Below the pieces are notes generated by a model. That model had not been told where the DNA came from. It did no database searches and was given only the letters and a program-made list of their open reading frames with translations. From Nymphaea colorata (Eukaryota; Streptophyta; Magnoliopsida; Nymphaeales; Nymphaeaceae): 64,000 bases of DNA. The position numbers and the translations under genes were made by a program. The DNA is taken from assembly GCF_008831285.2 (NCBI RefSeq), contig NC_045143.1:19493655-19557654 (forward strand), given 5' to 3'. Positions 11,500 through 22,872 of the stretch are shown here, one piece after another. Each line of letters starts with the position of its first letter. The stretch's first letter is position 1.

Positions 11500-12788
11500 T
11501 ATGTTTTATTGACAGGCTCCTCGTTTGGAGATATGAGGTTGTTTTTTCATTTCACAAAGGTGTATGTTTTCATTTTAATTGTTAAAATCATAGTCGTGAA
11601 TCAGACTTCCTATACCCTATGTTGTTACTCCCTAATGCCCCTACATTGTATAGAATTGCAACTACAGTAGGCCGGATGCAATATGTAGAGTCGAGGCTTT
11701 CCATTGAAAGGATCGCCATGATCAGTAGTTTTCTAAAGTTATGCTTGAAACCAGCATTTCCATTGTATAATTCTATGAAAACCTTGGCATAACTAACCGA
11801 CGATGAGGTAAGAATGTGGAAAATATAAAAAAATTAGGTCTGAAAGTTTCTTCTTATTTTGCACGTATTGCCATCATGGAGGACCCTTGCAGAATTTTCA
11901 TAAAAACTCTTTTTGTAAAGAGACTGTTGACAATTATTTTAGGGCTCCCTTGACATTTGCACAAAAAGGTAACATATTCTTGAGCTCAAAGCCTTAAACT
12001 TATGTTTTTTTGTGAATCTCAACTTCTGATCCACATATTCCTGTTGCATATAATAAAGACTTATGCTTAGGTCAAATTGTAGTATCTAGTCTTCATTCCT
12101 CCCACCTCATTAAACAGTAGATTACTCAATTGCCTACTGATCACATCTATATGAACTTATTTTGATTTGCCTGGTTCTCCAATTGGACTACTGTTTAATA
12201 AAAAACTGCTTAATGAATGGAACTTTTGGTGGTTAAAAGAACAATTGTCTTCCATTTTAGACTTGATATCTTTTGCTTGTGATTGCATTTCTTATGCAAG
12301 TAGGAGTGACTTTTTTCTTTTCATCTTGTTTCTCTTTATGCTTACCCATCTTGTACTTGCATTCTTAAAAAATGCAATGACCATCTTCGAACACGTTCTT
12401 ATCCTTCTTTATGCTTGTCCTTTTTGCAGTCTAGGCACCAGAAAATGGGGGAGAAACCTCTTCTTTTCATTTCAACCTTTGTGCAAGTTAGCACTCTTAT
12501 ATTACTACAGATTGCAATTTTGTTTAGCGTTAAGAGTTTCTTTAAGAATCTTCGTATCAATAAACTAATATTCTTGCTTACCATTTAAAAATGAATTTTG
12601 CAACTTTTTTTTTGTTTTAAGTTGATTGTTGTAATTCACCTTTGTTGGATGTTGGGTGTCCACCATAAAGATATTTATGAAAAGATAATTACTTAGGGGC
12701 CTTAAGATCAATTGTATGAAAGGAGTTTAGTAGGATAATAAACGAATTAGGTATTAAGCGTACTGTTTGTTAACACTGTAAAGTATCT
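11500..12788. other. Non-coding interior of the hAT remnant
   Basis: AT-rich sequence between the left arm and the transposase. ORFs such as 12167-12568 are low in conserved content and are not called as genes. Confidence 0.4.
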
Positions 12789-14290
12789 ATGGATTGCAAT
12801 AGTAAGATGGACACCACACGTTTAAAGAATCATTTAAAGGCATGTCCTAAAAGGTCTAACTCAGAATTAAGTGAACAATGTCTTGTCATTGATAGAAAAA
12901 TTAATGATGGAAAATGTACTATTGGTACTTTCTAGTTTGGTTCAAATAAAAACCAACTTGATTCAGCTAATATGTTTATTCATTATGAATATTCATTTTG
13001 TATAGTTAGTAATTCAGACTTCCAGAAGTTTATCAATGGATTACAACCACAGTTCAAGTTATTGTGACGTAATACTGTCAGATCAGATTGCATACATATT
13101 TATGAAGATGAAATGACAAAATTACGTAATATTTTAGAGAAAACTAATATGAGGATGCACTTGTTTGTAATGGAAATGATGCACTTGCTTGTAATGAATT
13201 TTTTTTTTTAAGTTAGATGTGCTGCACATATTCTTATTTGGTTGTGCAACATGATGTCAAAGAAGTAAATGATATGTTTGACAAGATCGGAGAAAGCATA
13301 AAATATATCAAGGCATCTCGAACTCGATGTAAAAGTTTTGATCGAGCAGTGCATTATGTCAAAGTTACTTGTAAAAAAAAGTTATGTCTTGATGTTCCAA
13401 CTAGATGAAACTCAACATTTCTTATGCTTGATGTAGCTTTACAATATAAACAAACTTTTGGTCGTTTTCAAGAACTTGATCGTTACTATCATTTGACACC
13501 GACTAAGAACGAGTAGAAGAAGACTACTATTATTCATAACAGTTTAAAAATATTTTATGATGTTACTAATGTCATTTCTGCTGCCAAGTATTCAACTTCT
13601 AATATCTTCTTTAAAGAAAATGTGTTCAATTTCAGATATTTGCTTTCCAAATATGACAACCAGGATGAAAACAAAGTTTGACAAATATGGAATATATGCA
13701 ATTTAATTTTAACAATTGCAGTGGTTTTTTATCCTCATTATAAGATAAAAATAATTGAGTTTTATTATAGGCAATTTTATAAAGATGAAGCATGTGGATA
13801 TGTCTTTGCAATTAAGAATTATCTTTGTGATCTTTATGATGAATATATAGCTACTTATGTTTTGAAGATGCTCTCTACTAGTACTGGTTATATTGTTGAT
13901 GTTGAGAAGGATAGTGATGCATCTAGTTTTACTTCTTTAATTAATTTTCTTTTCTTAACAAGATCAGAACAAGTGCACTAAATAACTTTCTTGAAAAATC
14001 ATCACAAATTCAATGCACAAAATTAGATTTGGAGTTGCATTTGGAAGAGTTTATTTATCCAAAAACAATCTGATTGACATTTTGACATGGTGGAAGGTCA
14101 ATGCACCTAAATACCATGTGTTATCTAAAATGATATATGATATTTTGGTTATTCATGTATCAAATGTTGCATCATAGTCCAAGTTAACACAAGTGGACAT
14201 ATTTTTGGTTCATACAAAAGTGAATTATGTATAAAGACAGTGGAGGCTTTGATTTGTACACAAGATTGGTTGTGAGATCAGGCTGAAGAT
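12789..14290 (+). pseudogene. hAT-family transposase, broken
   Basis: Pieces in order: the second half of a BED-type zinc finger (MDTTRLKNHLKACPKR, about 12806-12853); a segment resembling the start of the catalytic region (about 13040-13140); a frameshifted RCAAHIL site at about 13214; KEVNDMFDKIGESIKYIK (13261-13314); LDVPTR followed by TGA where hAT proteins have Trp of RWNSTF (stop at 13406-13408); FYPHYKI near 13727; and a C-terminal dimerisation (hATC) region (about 14010-14200) with LHLEEFIYPK and NVAS followed by a stop. Most of the region carrying the first catalytic Asp is missing between about 13140 and 13205. It cannot encode an active enzyme. Confidence 0.85.
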
Positions 14291-14809
14291 AATTTACTTA
14301 TTATTAATGTTTTTAAGCATATTTTTGTATTGTTTATTTTATTCTTTTGTTAGATGATTCCGATTTACCTATACCTTTTCTTGAAGAGGAAACACCATTT
14401 GCATCTACATACATTGAAAATCAAACATAAATTAGAGGTATATATTCTTTTGTACTAATTTGTTTTCTTTACATTAATTAAAACTTACAGTTATTTGTGT
14501 CTAAGATGTTTATTTGTTTAAAATTTTCATTTGCACAGGTTAATTTGATAGCATTATCCTCAAGACCTCAATATAGTGTCAACATGGTTGAAGTATCTAT
14601 CTAAATAAAAAGAACATATCCATTGTGGCAAATGGAGACATTGAACGAAAAATTTTGCAAGCTTGCAATTTGTACTATATGGTGACATGTTTTTTTTTTC
14701 TGTTGAAGTTGTTAAGGATGACTCGTCTCGTTTTTTGTTGCATCAAGGAATAACAACCAAGTACAATTTTTGAAATTTTAAATTTGGATGATCTAGAGAA
14801 TGAAGTTTG

Positions 14810-14812
<3 letters not shown>

Positions 14813-14868
<56 letters not shown>
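14813..14868. repeat. (TA)n microsatellite
   Basis: About 27 uninterrupted TA units just inside the right subterminal array of the hAT element. A shorter (TA)n lies at about 15160-15189. Confidence 0.95.
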
Positions 14869-14869
<1 letters not shown>

Positions 14870-15155
14870 CTACATCCGAATCTGATTTTTAAGTAATATT
14901 TGAATCTGATCCAAATCTGAATTTTAAATTATATCCGAATCTAACTTTTAAGTTATATCCGAATTGGACTTTTAAGTTATATCTGAATCCATCCGCTGAT
15001 TTATGACTTTTAAACCACAAATCCGATCCAAATCTAATTTATGTATGAAAAATATACAATAAACACCAAGTGAACTATGAAACTCAATCCTAACATCACA
15101 CTAGCTCAAACTTGACTGGTGATAATTGTCAAGCTTATGAAGATTAATTGTCAAG

Positions 15156-15194
<39 letters not shown>

Positions 15195-15439
15195 AGATTC
15201 GAATATGGTATAATTTTTTTTCATCCGAATTCGAATCCAAGTCTGAATCCGAATATATGAATATCCAAAACATCGGATTTGGTAAAAGGTATATCTGATC
15301 CGAATCTGATCCATTGACATCCCTATGGATGGCTTGGTTATCCACATTACTGAGCCTTTGATTTTCTATGTAAACAAAAGATTATCTCAATAAGTTCTTT
15401 TGTAAATAATAAACATTCATGTGCAAGTTGTCAGACGGG

Positions 15440-16550
15440 CTTGATGAGTTGTTTATTATTTTTACCTCTTTTAGAGCATTGTCAAGAACCATTTAATAAA
15501 GTTCATTGTGATTTATGGGGCCAGCCCAAGTTGTGTCCATTCAAAAAATTAAGGTTTATGCTGTGATGGTTGATGAATGCATTAGGTTCCCTTGATTCTA
15601 CAAATTGAAGCATAAATATGAGTTGAGCCATTTTTTCAAATTATTTCATAGAATGGTGCAAAATCAATTTCAACGTCTCATTAAGATATTCCAAAGAGAT
15701 GAAGGAGGCAAGTTCAATAGTAGTGATCTTGACACATATTTTACTGAAAATAAAATTCAGCACTTTAAAGCGTGCACCAAGACACAACAGCAAAATAGCC
15801 TCATCATTCATCAAAAGCATTGCTCTATTACTGAATTGGGTTAACACTTGTTTTTCATCCCAACATTCCCAGACATTATTTGGTGGAGACATTTTCCTTG
15901 TCTGTTTGGTTAACTAAAAAGTTGCCACCACCAAGTATTGATATGATTTTTCTATTTTAAAAACCATTTCAATGGTAGTTAACTAGATTACTTATCATTA
16001 AGAACTTTGGCTGTAGATGCTTCCCGTATCTTTAGGACTATGCAAAAATAAATTTAAACCCAAGTCGTTACCTTGCATATTCCTTGGGTACAACCAACAA
16101 CATAAAAGTTATAGTTGCCTTTACCCTCCTACTGATTGGGTCTTCGTTTCTAGACATGTGGAAGTATTTTTCTTTATCATCAACCATGAACGTTATATGT
16201 TTGATTGTAACCAAAGTTTTGAGCATATTTCATTTTCATAATGACATAATCAACCAAGAGATGCTCTGCCCAAGAACAATGTGCTCATTCAATGTCCACC
16301 AACCATTGCAACTCTACGCAACGACTCATCCATGCATAGTGTTGCGGTCCCAACTCTTGGAAATGATGAGTCGAGAGATGCTAACACCATGGAGCCTGAT
16401 ATGGTGTCTCAATAAGGTGCCCATTCATTGTCGCCTTCAACCGAGTTATTTGGTCATAAAATTTTTTGTTAAACTATTATGATCTATTCGTCGTGATGGA
16501 CGGGTTCTGATTGGTTTGATTAAACCAATACGTACAGGAAGGGACGTTCA
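15440..16550 (+). pseudogene. Ty1/Copia integrase fragment, broken
   Basis: Translation in shifting frames gives a Copia integrase start (FNKVHCDLWG, about 15496), VYAVMVDECIRFP, KLKHKYELSHFFKLFHRMVQ (15605 on), a degenerate DDE core with RDEGGKFNSSD, and from 16017 the domain after the core (KPKSLPCIFLGYN, SRHVEV). Stops and frameshifts are frequent. No LTR or reverse transcriptase was seen. It begins about 115 bp beyond the right end of the hAT element. Confidence 0.8.
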
Positions 16551-17291
16551 AGGGTAGGAAGATAAAAGGATGTGGACTAGGAGATCCCACTGATTTTATT
16601 TTTTTTTCATGTGCCAACAGCTTCAAAATTTGATAGTTATATATTTTGTGCCCCAGAGAAAAAAAGTTCTGGCTTCAACCCTGAGCCAATGACACACAAA
16701 AAAATGCTACTACGGGAGCTAGCATTTGATTGATATAAGAATAACTATTGCAGTCTTTTTGCAATTAGGGATTTGATCGTGACCTTTGGAAATTACTCCA
16801 AATGAGTGTGAAAATTGTTCTCGACTCGACTACTAGAAGGAGGAGGAAGAAAGAGGTGGCATGGGTCACAAATGGAGGTGCTGGTAGCTGCGATCGCATG
16901 TGGGATGTGTGTAGCAGCTGCGTTCATTTTGTAGTTTTTTTTTTTTCAAACTGATTGGACCTGAGTTGGTCCAAATAGTCAGTCATTTATCGGATAATTA
17001 ACTATTTGTCTCTAGTTGCCCTCAATTTTCTTTTTTAATTTGGGAACTATGATATGCACTTGCACCGGAAACTTTGTTTTTAAGATGGGAGGTGTCTGTG
17101 ATGTAGGTTGCACTTACAAATTTACAGGTTGTTTGCAACGCCTCTTTTCTACACAAGTACGAATAATACCTTCTCGAAATGTTTCACTTTCAGTCCATGT
17201 CAATATGCCACACTGACAAGACATATTAATTTTTTCTTTTTTCAAGCATCCACGGATTTACTATTCTTTGGCATCAGCCATCAGTGAGGAG
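16551..17291. other. Intergenic, 3' flank of the coiled-coil gene
   Basis: No gene seen. Part of it should be 3' UTR of the minus-strand gene that stops at 17292. A T run lies at about 16927-16946. Confidence 0.45.
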
Positions 17292-20200
17292 CTAGCTAAA
17301 CTTACTCTTATGCTTACCCGACATGCCCCTGATCATGCCTACCATGGAAGGCGAAGAGTGCTGTCTACGCCTCCCAGACAGGTTGAGGGTGGGAGTCGCA
17401 GGAAGACGTGTCCGGCTGTGGTATGGATTAACCGCCGGGAACCAATTGACTCTGAGATCAGCTGAAGATGATACATCACGGGGTACCACAATTGCTTTCT
17501 TCTGTCCATTAGAGCTTCTTGACTCTGGCAGTCCGTTCGCCACCATTGCTGCTGCTGCTCCTGCATGTTTCACATGATGGTCGTGGTCTTCCTCTGCCCC
17601 GAGATCGCTAATAGTCCTTCGCGTGTGATTTGCCAGAGGGCTGATGAGCTTGCCTCGGTTGAAGTCGTCCGCGTGCCTTTGGCCGTCTTTCAAGAGCTGC
17701 CACAGCAGCTTGTCATCTAGAAACTGATGCTTCTCCGCAGCATGGTGCTTCTTACAAAGTCAGGCAAAGAAAAGAAGTGAGAAACAGAAAAGCCATCACG
17801 CTCTGCTGGAGCAGTCATCGGAAACAGAATTGCTGAGCAGAATTAGAGTTGAGCCTTCAACATGACAGACACGAAAATCTGAGTAATTCCCGAAAACATT
17901 GCCTTTAGGAGGTACATCATGGTGACTAGGGGCAATGGACAATAAGTGATGATAAAAATATAAAAAATATTACTGAAATCGAGAGAAGGTCCACCAATCA
18001 ATCTTATAACATAATTTGAATTTGTTTGGTTAAACTTCTTATGTTCAAGGGAAAAAATAAAGCGACAAGATGCTCGTTTGGAGGATAGGATTGTCATTTG
18101 CAATTGGTCAAGTACCCCTTATGTGTTAGAACTACTAGTGGTGACAGTACTTATGAACTTAAATCAACATTTGCAAATGTGTTGGGGTTTTATACCAAGG
18201 CGGTTTCTCTTAAGTAAAGATTAAAAAAAATTGCCAAAAGTAGTTATTTATCTTTTCATTGATTTTTTTTTTGAATTAACTAAAAATTAACAAAATTTCA
18301 AACCACTTACAATCCTGCAGCTAGCATTTTTTTGAATTAACCTTGTACTTTAGTTTAATTAACTAATTTTCAATTAGCATTCAACTAACATTTTTTAAAG
18401 GTGTCTCCAAAACCCATTTTTTGTCATCCAAACTAAAACCAGGTTTTGCAAAATGAAAACCTGGTTTTTGTCTTGAAAACTCAGTAAAAAAAAAAAAGGT
18501 TTCCCAAAACAAGGTTTAAGCAAAAATCATTTTTTGAAGGGGTTCATCCAAACACTACCTAAATCTAATTACTGATCACATTCAAATTCATCTTCCCCTT
18601 CATAGATGAATCTGAATCTCGATCCGATGGTTGACTGGGATAGGAAATCCGCTTTAAAAACTGAGGTATGAAAACCTAATTACATAGATATCGATTAAGT
18701 TTAATTCGATAGTAGGTTCTGACCTTTTCGGAACCACTTATATCCCTAGATGCTGGTCTGAAATTCATTTATGCATCTAAATCCAAGTCTAAATTAAAGT
18801 CAGGGCCTAATTATATATGGAAGCCAGATTGGAGCTTGATCATAGGAAGTCTGATCCGACTCCGAACTGGGTAGCTGTGTGATAATATCTGACTAAGTTG
18901 GATTTGGTAAGTTTGCTTATCAACTTGAGTCCCATCTTTTTCCGTTTCCCCAAGGAACGAGCAACGGGCCCAAACAACCAAAACAAACTTCTGTCACTGA
19001 GGTTCTCACCTGCGCGGCGCCGCCGACGCGGTCTTGGAAGCTGCGGCAGAACCCCTGTTCCCACGCCTCCACCTTTTGCCGCAGATTTCTGACCTCCCTT
19101 TCGCAATCCGCCAGCCTCTTCCTCGCTGATCGGTTCGCCTCTTCCTCGGCTTGGATCCTCCTCCTCGCCTCCTCCAACTCCACCCCCCTCCGCGTGACCA
19201 CCGCCTCCATCTCCACCACAGCGGCCATCAAGCGCCGGGAGGCCTCCGCCACACCGTCGGCCTTCATCTCCCTCGCCAACCCCAGGAGCGGGCGGCACAC
19301 GTCCTCGGCCATGCGGCAGATGGCCGACTGGACCTCTCCCCCCACCGACAGGAGCGCGCCGTCGAAGCTCCGGAAGGTGGCCCGCTGCACGTTGATGGCC
19401 AGGAGCAGCGGTGTCGAGGCGGCGGCCTCTTGCGAGGCGTTGGCCAAGCGAGAGACGATGGCCTGGTGGGCCTTGTGGAGGGAAGATCGGCGGTTCGCCA
19501 GCCTTTGGTGGATCGCCTCCAGGTGGCTGTTGACAGTAGACTCGGTGGTTCGGAGGAACGAGATGAGCTGGTTGAATCGCCGTTCCTCCGATTCGGCAAT
19601 CCTTCGACTCTCCGATTCGGCTCCCGATGCCACCTTCCCTGCATCCTGTCGCCATTTTGGAGGCAAAATTTAGGCATTCCATTCTTGTTCAAATTTAATA
19701 CAGTATATTGGAAATGAATATCCTTTCGTGCAAATTTTAGGACTTTAAATTCTATCAACAAGCGGTGAAGTAAGAGGAAGCTGAATTATAGTTCATAATT
19801 TATAAGATAAAAATTATAAAAACAGTGTTGTCAACATCAGTATCGTCAACATATCACTTTGCCGTTAAGACCGTCTGAACTTTATCTTATATCTGCAAAT
19901 CTAGTATCTCCCGGCTATCAAACAATAATATTATCGATAAATCCGCCCTTTCCAATGGATTAGTTCCAATGACCCACAACGAATTTAGCATAAAATTATT
20001 AAAAAATAGCCTCAAATTTTGATGCAATAACAAAAATAAGCTTTACATTTCCATTTACTTCACTTTTAACTGGTTAAATTAAATATAACGTTAAATTAAA
20101 ATTCATTGGAACTTTTATATATATATTGAAATCTTATGTGAGGTCCATCCAATCATGGCCGCATTATACACAAACTCGGACGTGAGATGTAGGGAGAATT

Positions 20201-20504
20201 TTTACTCAAAATTGGACGGAAAAATGTAAAAATTTATAAATTATATATATATATATATGAAAGTTAAAGTTCTCCTACCATTCTTTATCCCAATGTATGG
20301 GAAGTGCAGTCCGATGCATTGGTCACGTGTGGGCAGCCTCTCAATAATTTCTTATTTTCACATTGACCACTTTAAATAATATTTTCACATTGACCACTCT
20401 AAATATTTGCTTTTTAAATGACCCTTAAGATATAAAAACTTTTGAAAGAGTGTCCCGACTCCCTTCAGCAAATTTCCTTTTTTGCTCTAGTTGCCAAATC
20501 CAAA

Positions 20505-20552
<48 letters not shown>

Positions 20553-21430
20553 ACTTAAAATATATAAAATACAAATACGAAGAAAATGTCTACGGGAACA
20601 ACAGGATCAATCAAAGAATTAAATTAAATACAGAGAAACAAGACAGATACTAAAAGGGGTCCTTTCATGCTTTAAAAACGGGATTGACCAAACTGCCTCC
20701 ACCACATTGGCCCATCACGAAAATTCTGCTACTGGCCATTTTGGTCATTTCGTCGATTCAGCAGACTGAGCTTCCACCGTGTAGGTGCCTGCAATCCCGG
20801 TAAAAAGTTCTGCCGGAATCCGACGAAACGAACACTCTACCGCCTAAGAACACTTGTTTCCGTCATCCGAAAAGATTCCGGCAACAGACATTCCATTCAC
20901 TACGGAAATAAACGAAGTCCTGCGGCAACGCCGCCTGTAGACGCGATTGTGCTATTATTTTCCAGATCACCCTAAGCTTCTCGTTTCCGGCAGGAACATG
21001 TGAAATCGCGCGGGAAGACGTCACTAAAGTGGATTTTGTCCTTGTCGAGCTTATTCCTATCACTGCTCGCTGGAAAGGGAGACGAAACTAGAGAGAAGGA
21101 AAATCCGCACCTTGCAGACGCTATCCTTCACGACGATCGTGCAAGACCTTCCCTCTACGGCCATTTCCTTCGATTTCAGATCCACGAGACGCATCAACGG
21201 CACAGAGAGAGACGCAAAGATCTCTTCTGCCTGAAACAGAAGGTAAGCACAGAGAGTTTGTTCAGTTTTCCCTCTTTCCGAACTTCCCTTCCGAAGAAGA
21301 AGAAGAAGAATAAGTATTATTTTACTTCGAGAAGGCCGGCCTTGATGTGTGATTCGAGGATCCGAAACGCGGATTTCGATTCTTCATGAAGACGAACAAC
21401 ATGATCAAGCTTCTGGCGGAGGCCCGCCAT
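17292..21430 (-). CDS. Three-exon coiled-coil protein, unknown family, 399 aa
   Basis: Exons are 21326-21430, 19010-19645 and 17292-17750, all with GT-AG borders and all phase 0 (35 + 212 + 152 codons, stop TAG at 17292). Exon 1 starts MAGLRQKLDHVVRLHEESK. Exon 2 is GC-rich and is a long, mostly helical, Arg/Glu-rich stretch (SESRRIAESEERRFNQLI, EEARRRIQAEEEANRSARKR), a likely coiled coil at residues 45-240. Exon 3 begins KHHAAEKHQFLDDKLLWQLL and ends in a basic, Ser/Pro-rich tail. No transmembrane segment, zinc site or catalytic motif is visible. I do not recognise the family. The acceptor of exon 3 could lie 3 nt later, and exon 2 has alternative acceptors nearby. Introns are 1.26 and 1.68 kb. 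Confidence 0.72.
20500..20552. repeat. Compound (CT)n(TA)n microsatellite
   Basis: About 14 CT units followed by about 12 TA units, inside the first intron of the coiled-coil gene. Confidence 0.95.
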
Positions 21431-22872
21431 TGCTTCCGGCTGCCCGTTCTCCGTTCCCCTCTCGGGAGGGAAAGGGAGAGGCGCCTCTTTTGCATCCCAA
21501 AGGGGGCATTGCAACCGGTTGTCGGATCTGGGGCTTGACGTAGCAGATTCGGTTCCTCAGTCCAATTGTTGGTAAAGCGGGTCCTGGTCGAAGGCTTCCA
21601 ATTCAGCTGAATCCGTTAGCGGTACACATGATCCAAAAAATTATTTTTTATTTTTTGTTATTTCTAAATGGTTCTAAATCTTTTTAACTTGTTCTATTAT
21701 AATTTTCATATTGATTTTTCAATAATATATAAAACAACAAAAAGGTTTGAAACAATTTAGAAATAACAAAAAGTAGAATAATTTTGTAACATGTACATTT
21801 CGATATGGACTACAACACCTATAGAAGATGTGACGAGATAATGTGGGATCCCACCAGAAAATATATGTTCTAAGTAATGGGCATGCTTGGTATCAATAAT
21901 GGGAAGCTATATCCAATTTGAAGGACTTAGACTTCTGTTAAAAGTTTGACCTAAATTCAAGTAAACGGCAAGAATATCCTTTTGATATTGTGCTAGATAA
22001 AGACGAAAACTTTTCGGCATTTCAACAATGAAAAAGATGTTCAGATGGTCAGCCAATTTTTTTTTTTTTTTTGTCTTGCTCAATTAATCTCAAATTAAGG
22101 TGTAGATTCTGAAGAAGCCTATTCTATAAACCCCAGAAGGGGTTGGGGGGAGAGGAATAGAACTTCTTTCGATGACAATTAAAAAAAAACCTTTCACGTT
22201 TAATAGGTTAAAAAAAAATTATTTTGTTTTACTATGCCGATTGTCGTGTTAAGGGGTGAACACAGCTCCTTATTATGTGAGGAGATCACTTTGTTATTGT
22301 TGAAAAAGATAAACGTTTCTATCATTATGCAAATAAAGACAAGATAGAGAGAAAAAAACATAACTTGCTTCGTAGTAAAAGAGAAAAAAAAAGATTTGAA
22401 GTGTGGTACATAGGGCATGTAAAGAATTAAAAATAGTAAAAAATAAAAGAAAAAAAATAAAAGGTCCTTTTTGATGAATGCGTTGTCATATAGGTTCGGC
22501 ATGAACATGGGGAGAATAAGAAGTTTTCATTTCTCATTTTTTCTTCTTTTTTCTCAAAACAAGTGGAGTGCATCAGTGTTGGATCTGGGTCCGGACCCAA
22601 TCGAGGCCATGCTAAGTTCGACCCGACATTAATACCCTAGCTCCGGTATGCCGTTCGGCCCTTCATATATGCGATGCCTCGACAAATCAGTGGCCATCTT
22701 TTAGCGCGAGGCGAGCGCCATTCCCCCCTCAATTTTTCTTTTCAGTTTTTGTTCTCCCTCTCTCTCTTTCTCGCTCGCTCTCTCGCTTTCTTGGTCCCTT
22801 TCTCGCTTTCTTGGTCCCTCGCTGTGCTAGGGTTTACCTTACTCGGCTTTTAGGGTTTCTATTAGATCATAC
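21431..22872. other. Shared upstream region of two divergent genes
   Basis: It lies between the start of the minus-strand coiled-coil gene and the start of the plus-strand KH/CCCH gene, so it should carry both promoters. 21600-22560 is AT-rich. 22736-22810 is a CT-rich tract (ctctctctctttctcgctcg), typical of plant 5' leaders, just before the ATG at 22873. No ORF with a recognisable product was found. Confidence 0.55.

Larger units (their letters stand above)
10645..15325 (+). mobile_element. Decayed hAT transposon with subterminal repeats
   Basis: A broken hAT transposase (about 12789-14290) is flanked on both sides by arrays of the word atcYgaatc: left at about 10650-10990, right at 14868-15010 and 15190-15310. 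The right end reads gatccattgacatcccta, the reverse complement of a tagggatgtcaa-type hAT end. The left end is less clear: tagagtggatcggattcgg at 10645 matches the same end with a gap. Short subterminal repeats at both ends are typical of Ac-like hAT elements. No matching 8-bp target duplication was found, so the limits are approximate. Confidence 0.6.

Noticed and set aside
12167-12568. 133-codon plus-strand frame in the hAT interior
   Set aside because: T-rich composition giving Leu/Phe/Ser strings, no conserved motif, surrounded by decayed transposon.
18840-19761. Long overlapping frames on both strands (280, 188, 165 and 159 codons) in the GC-rich block
   Set aside because: They are shadows of the coiled-coil exon 19010-19645. 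Their products are Arg/Pro/Gly-rich low-complexity strings and only one frame joins in phase to the flanking exons.
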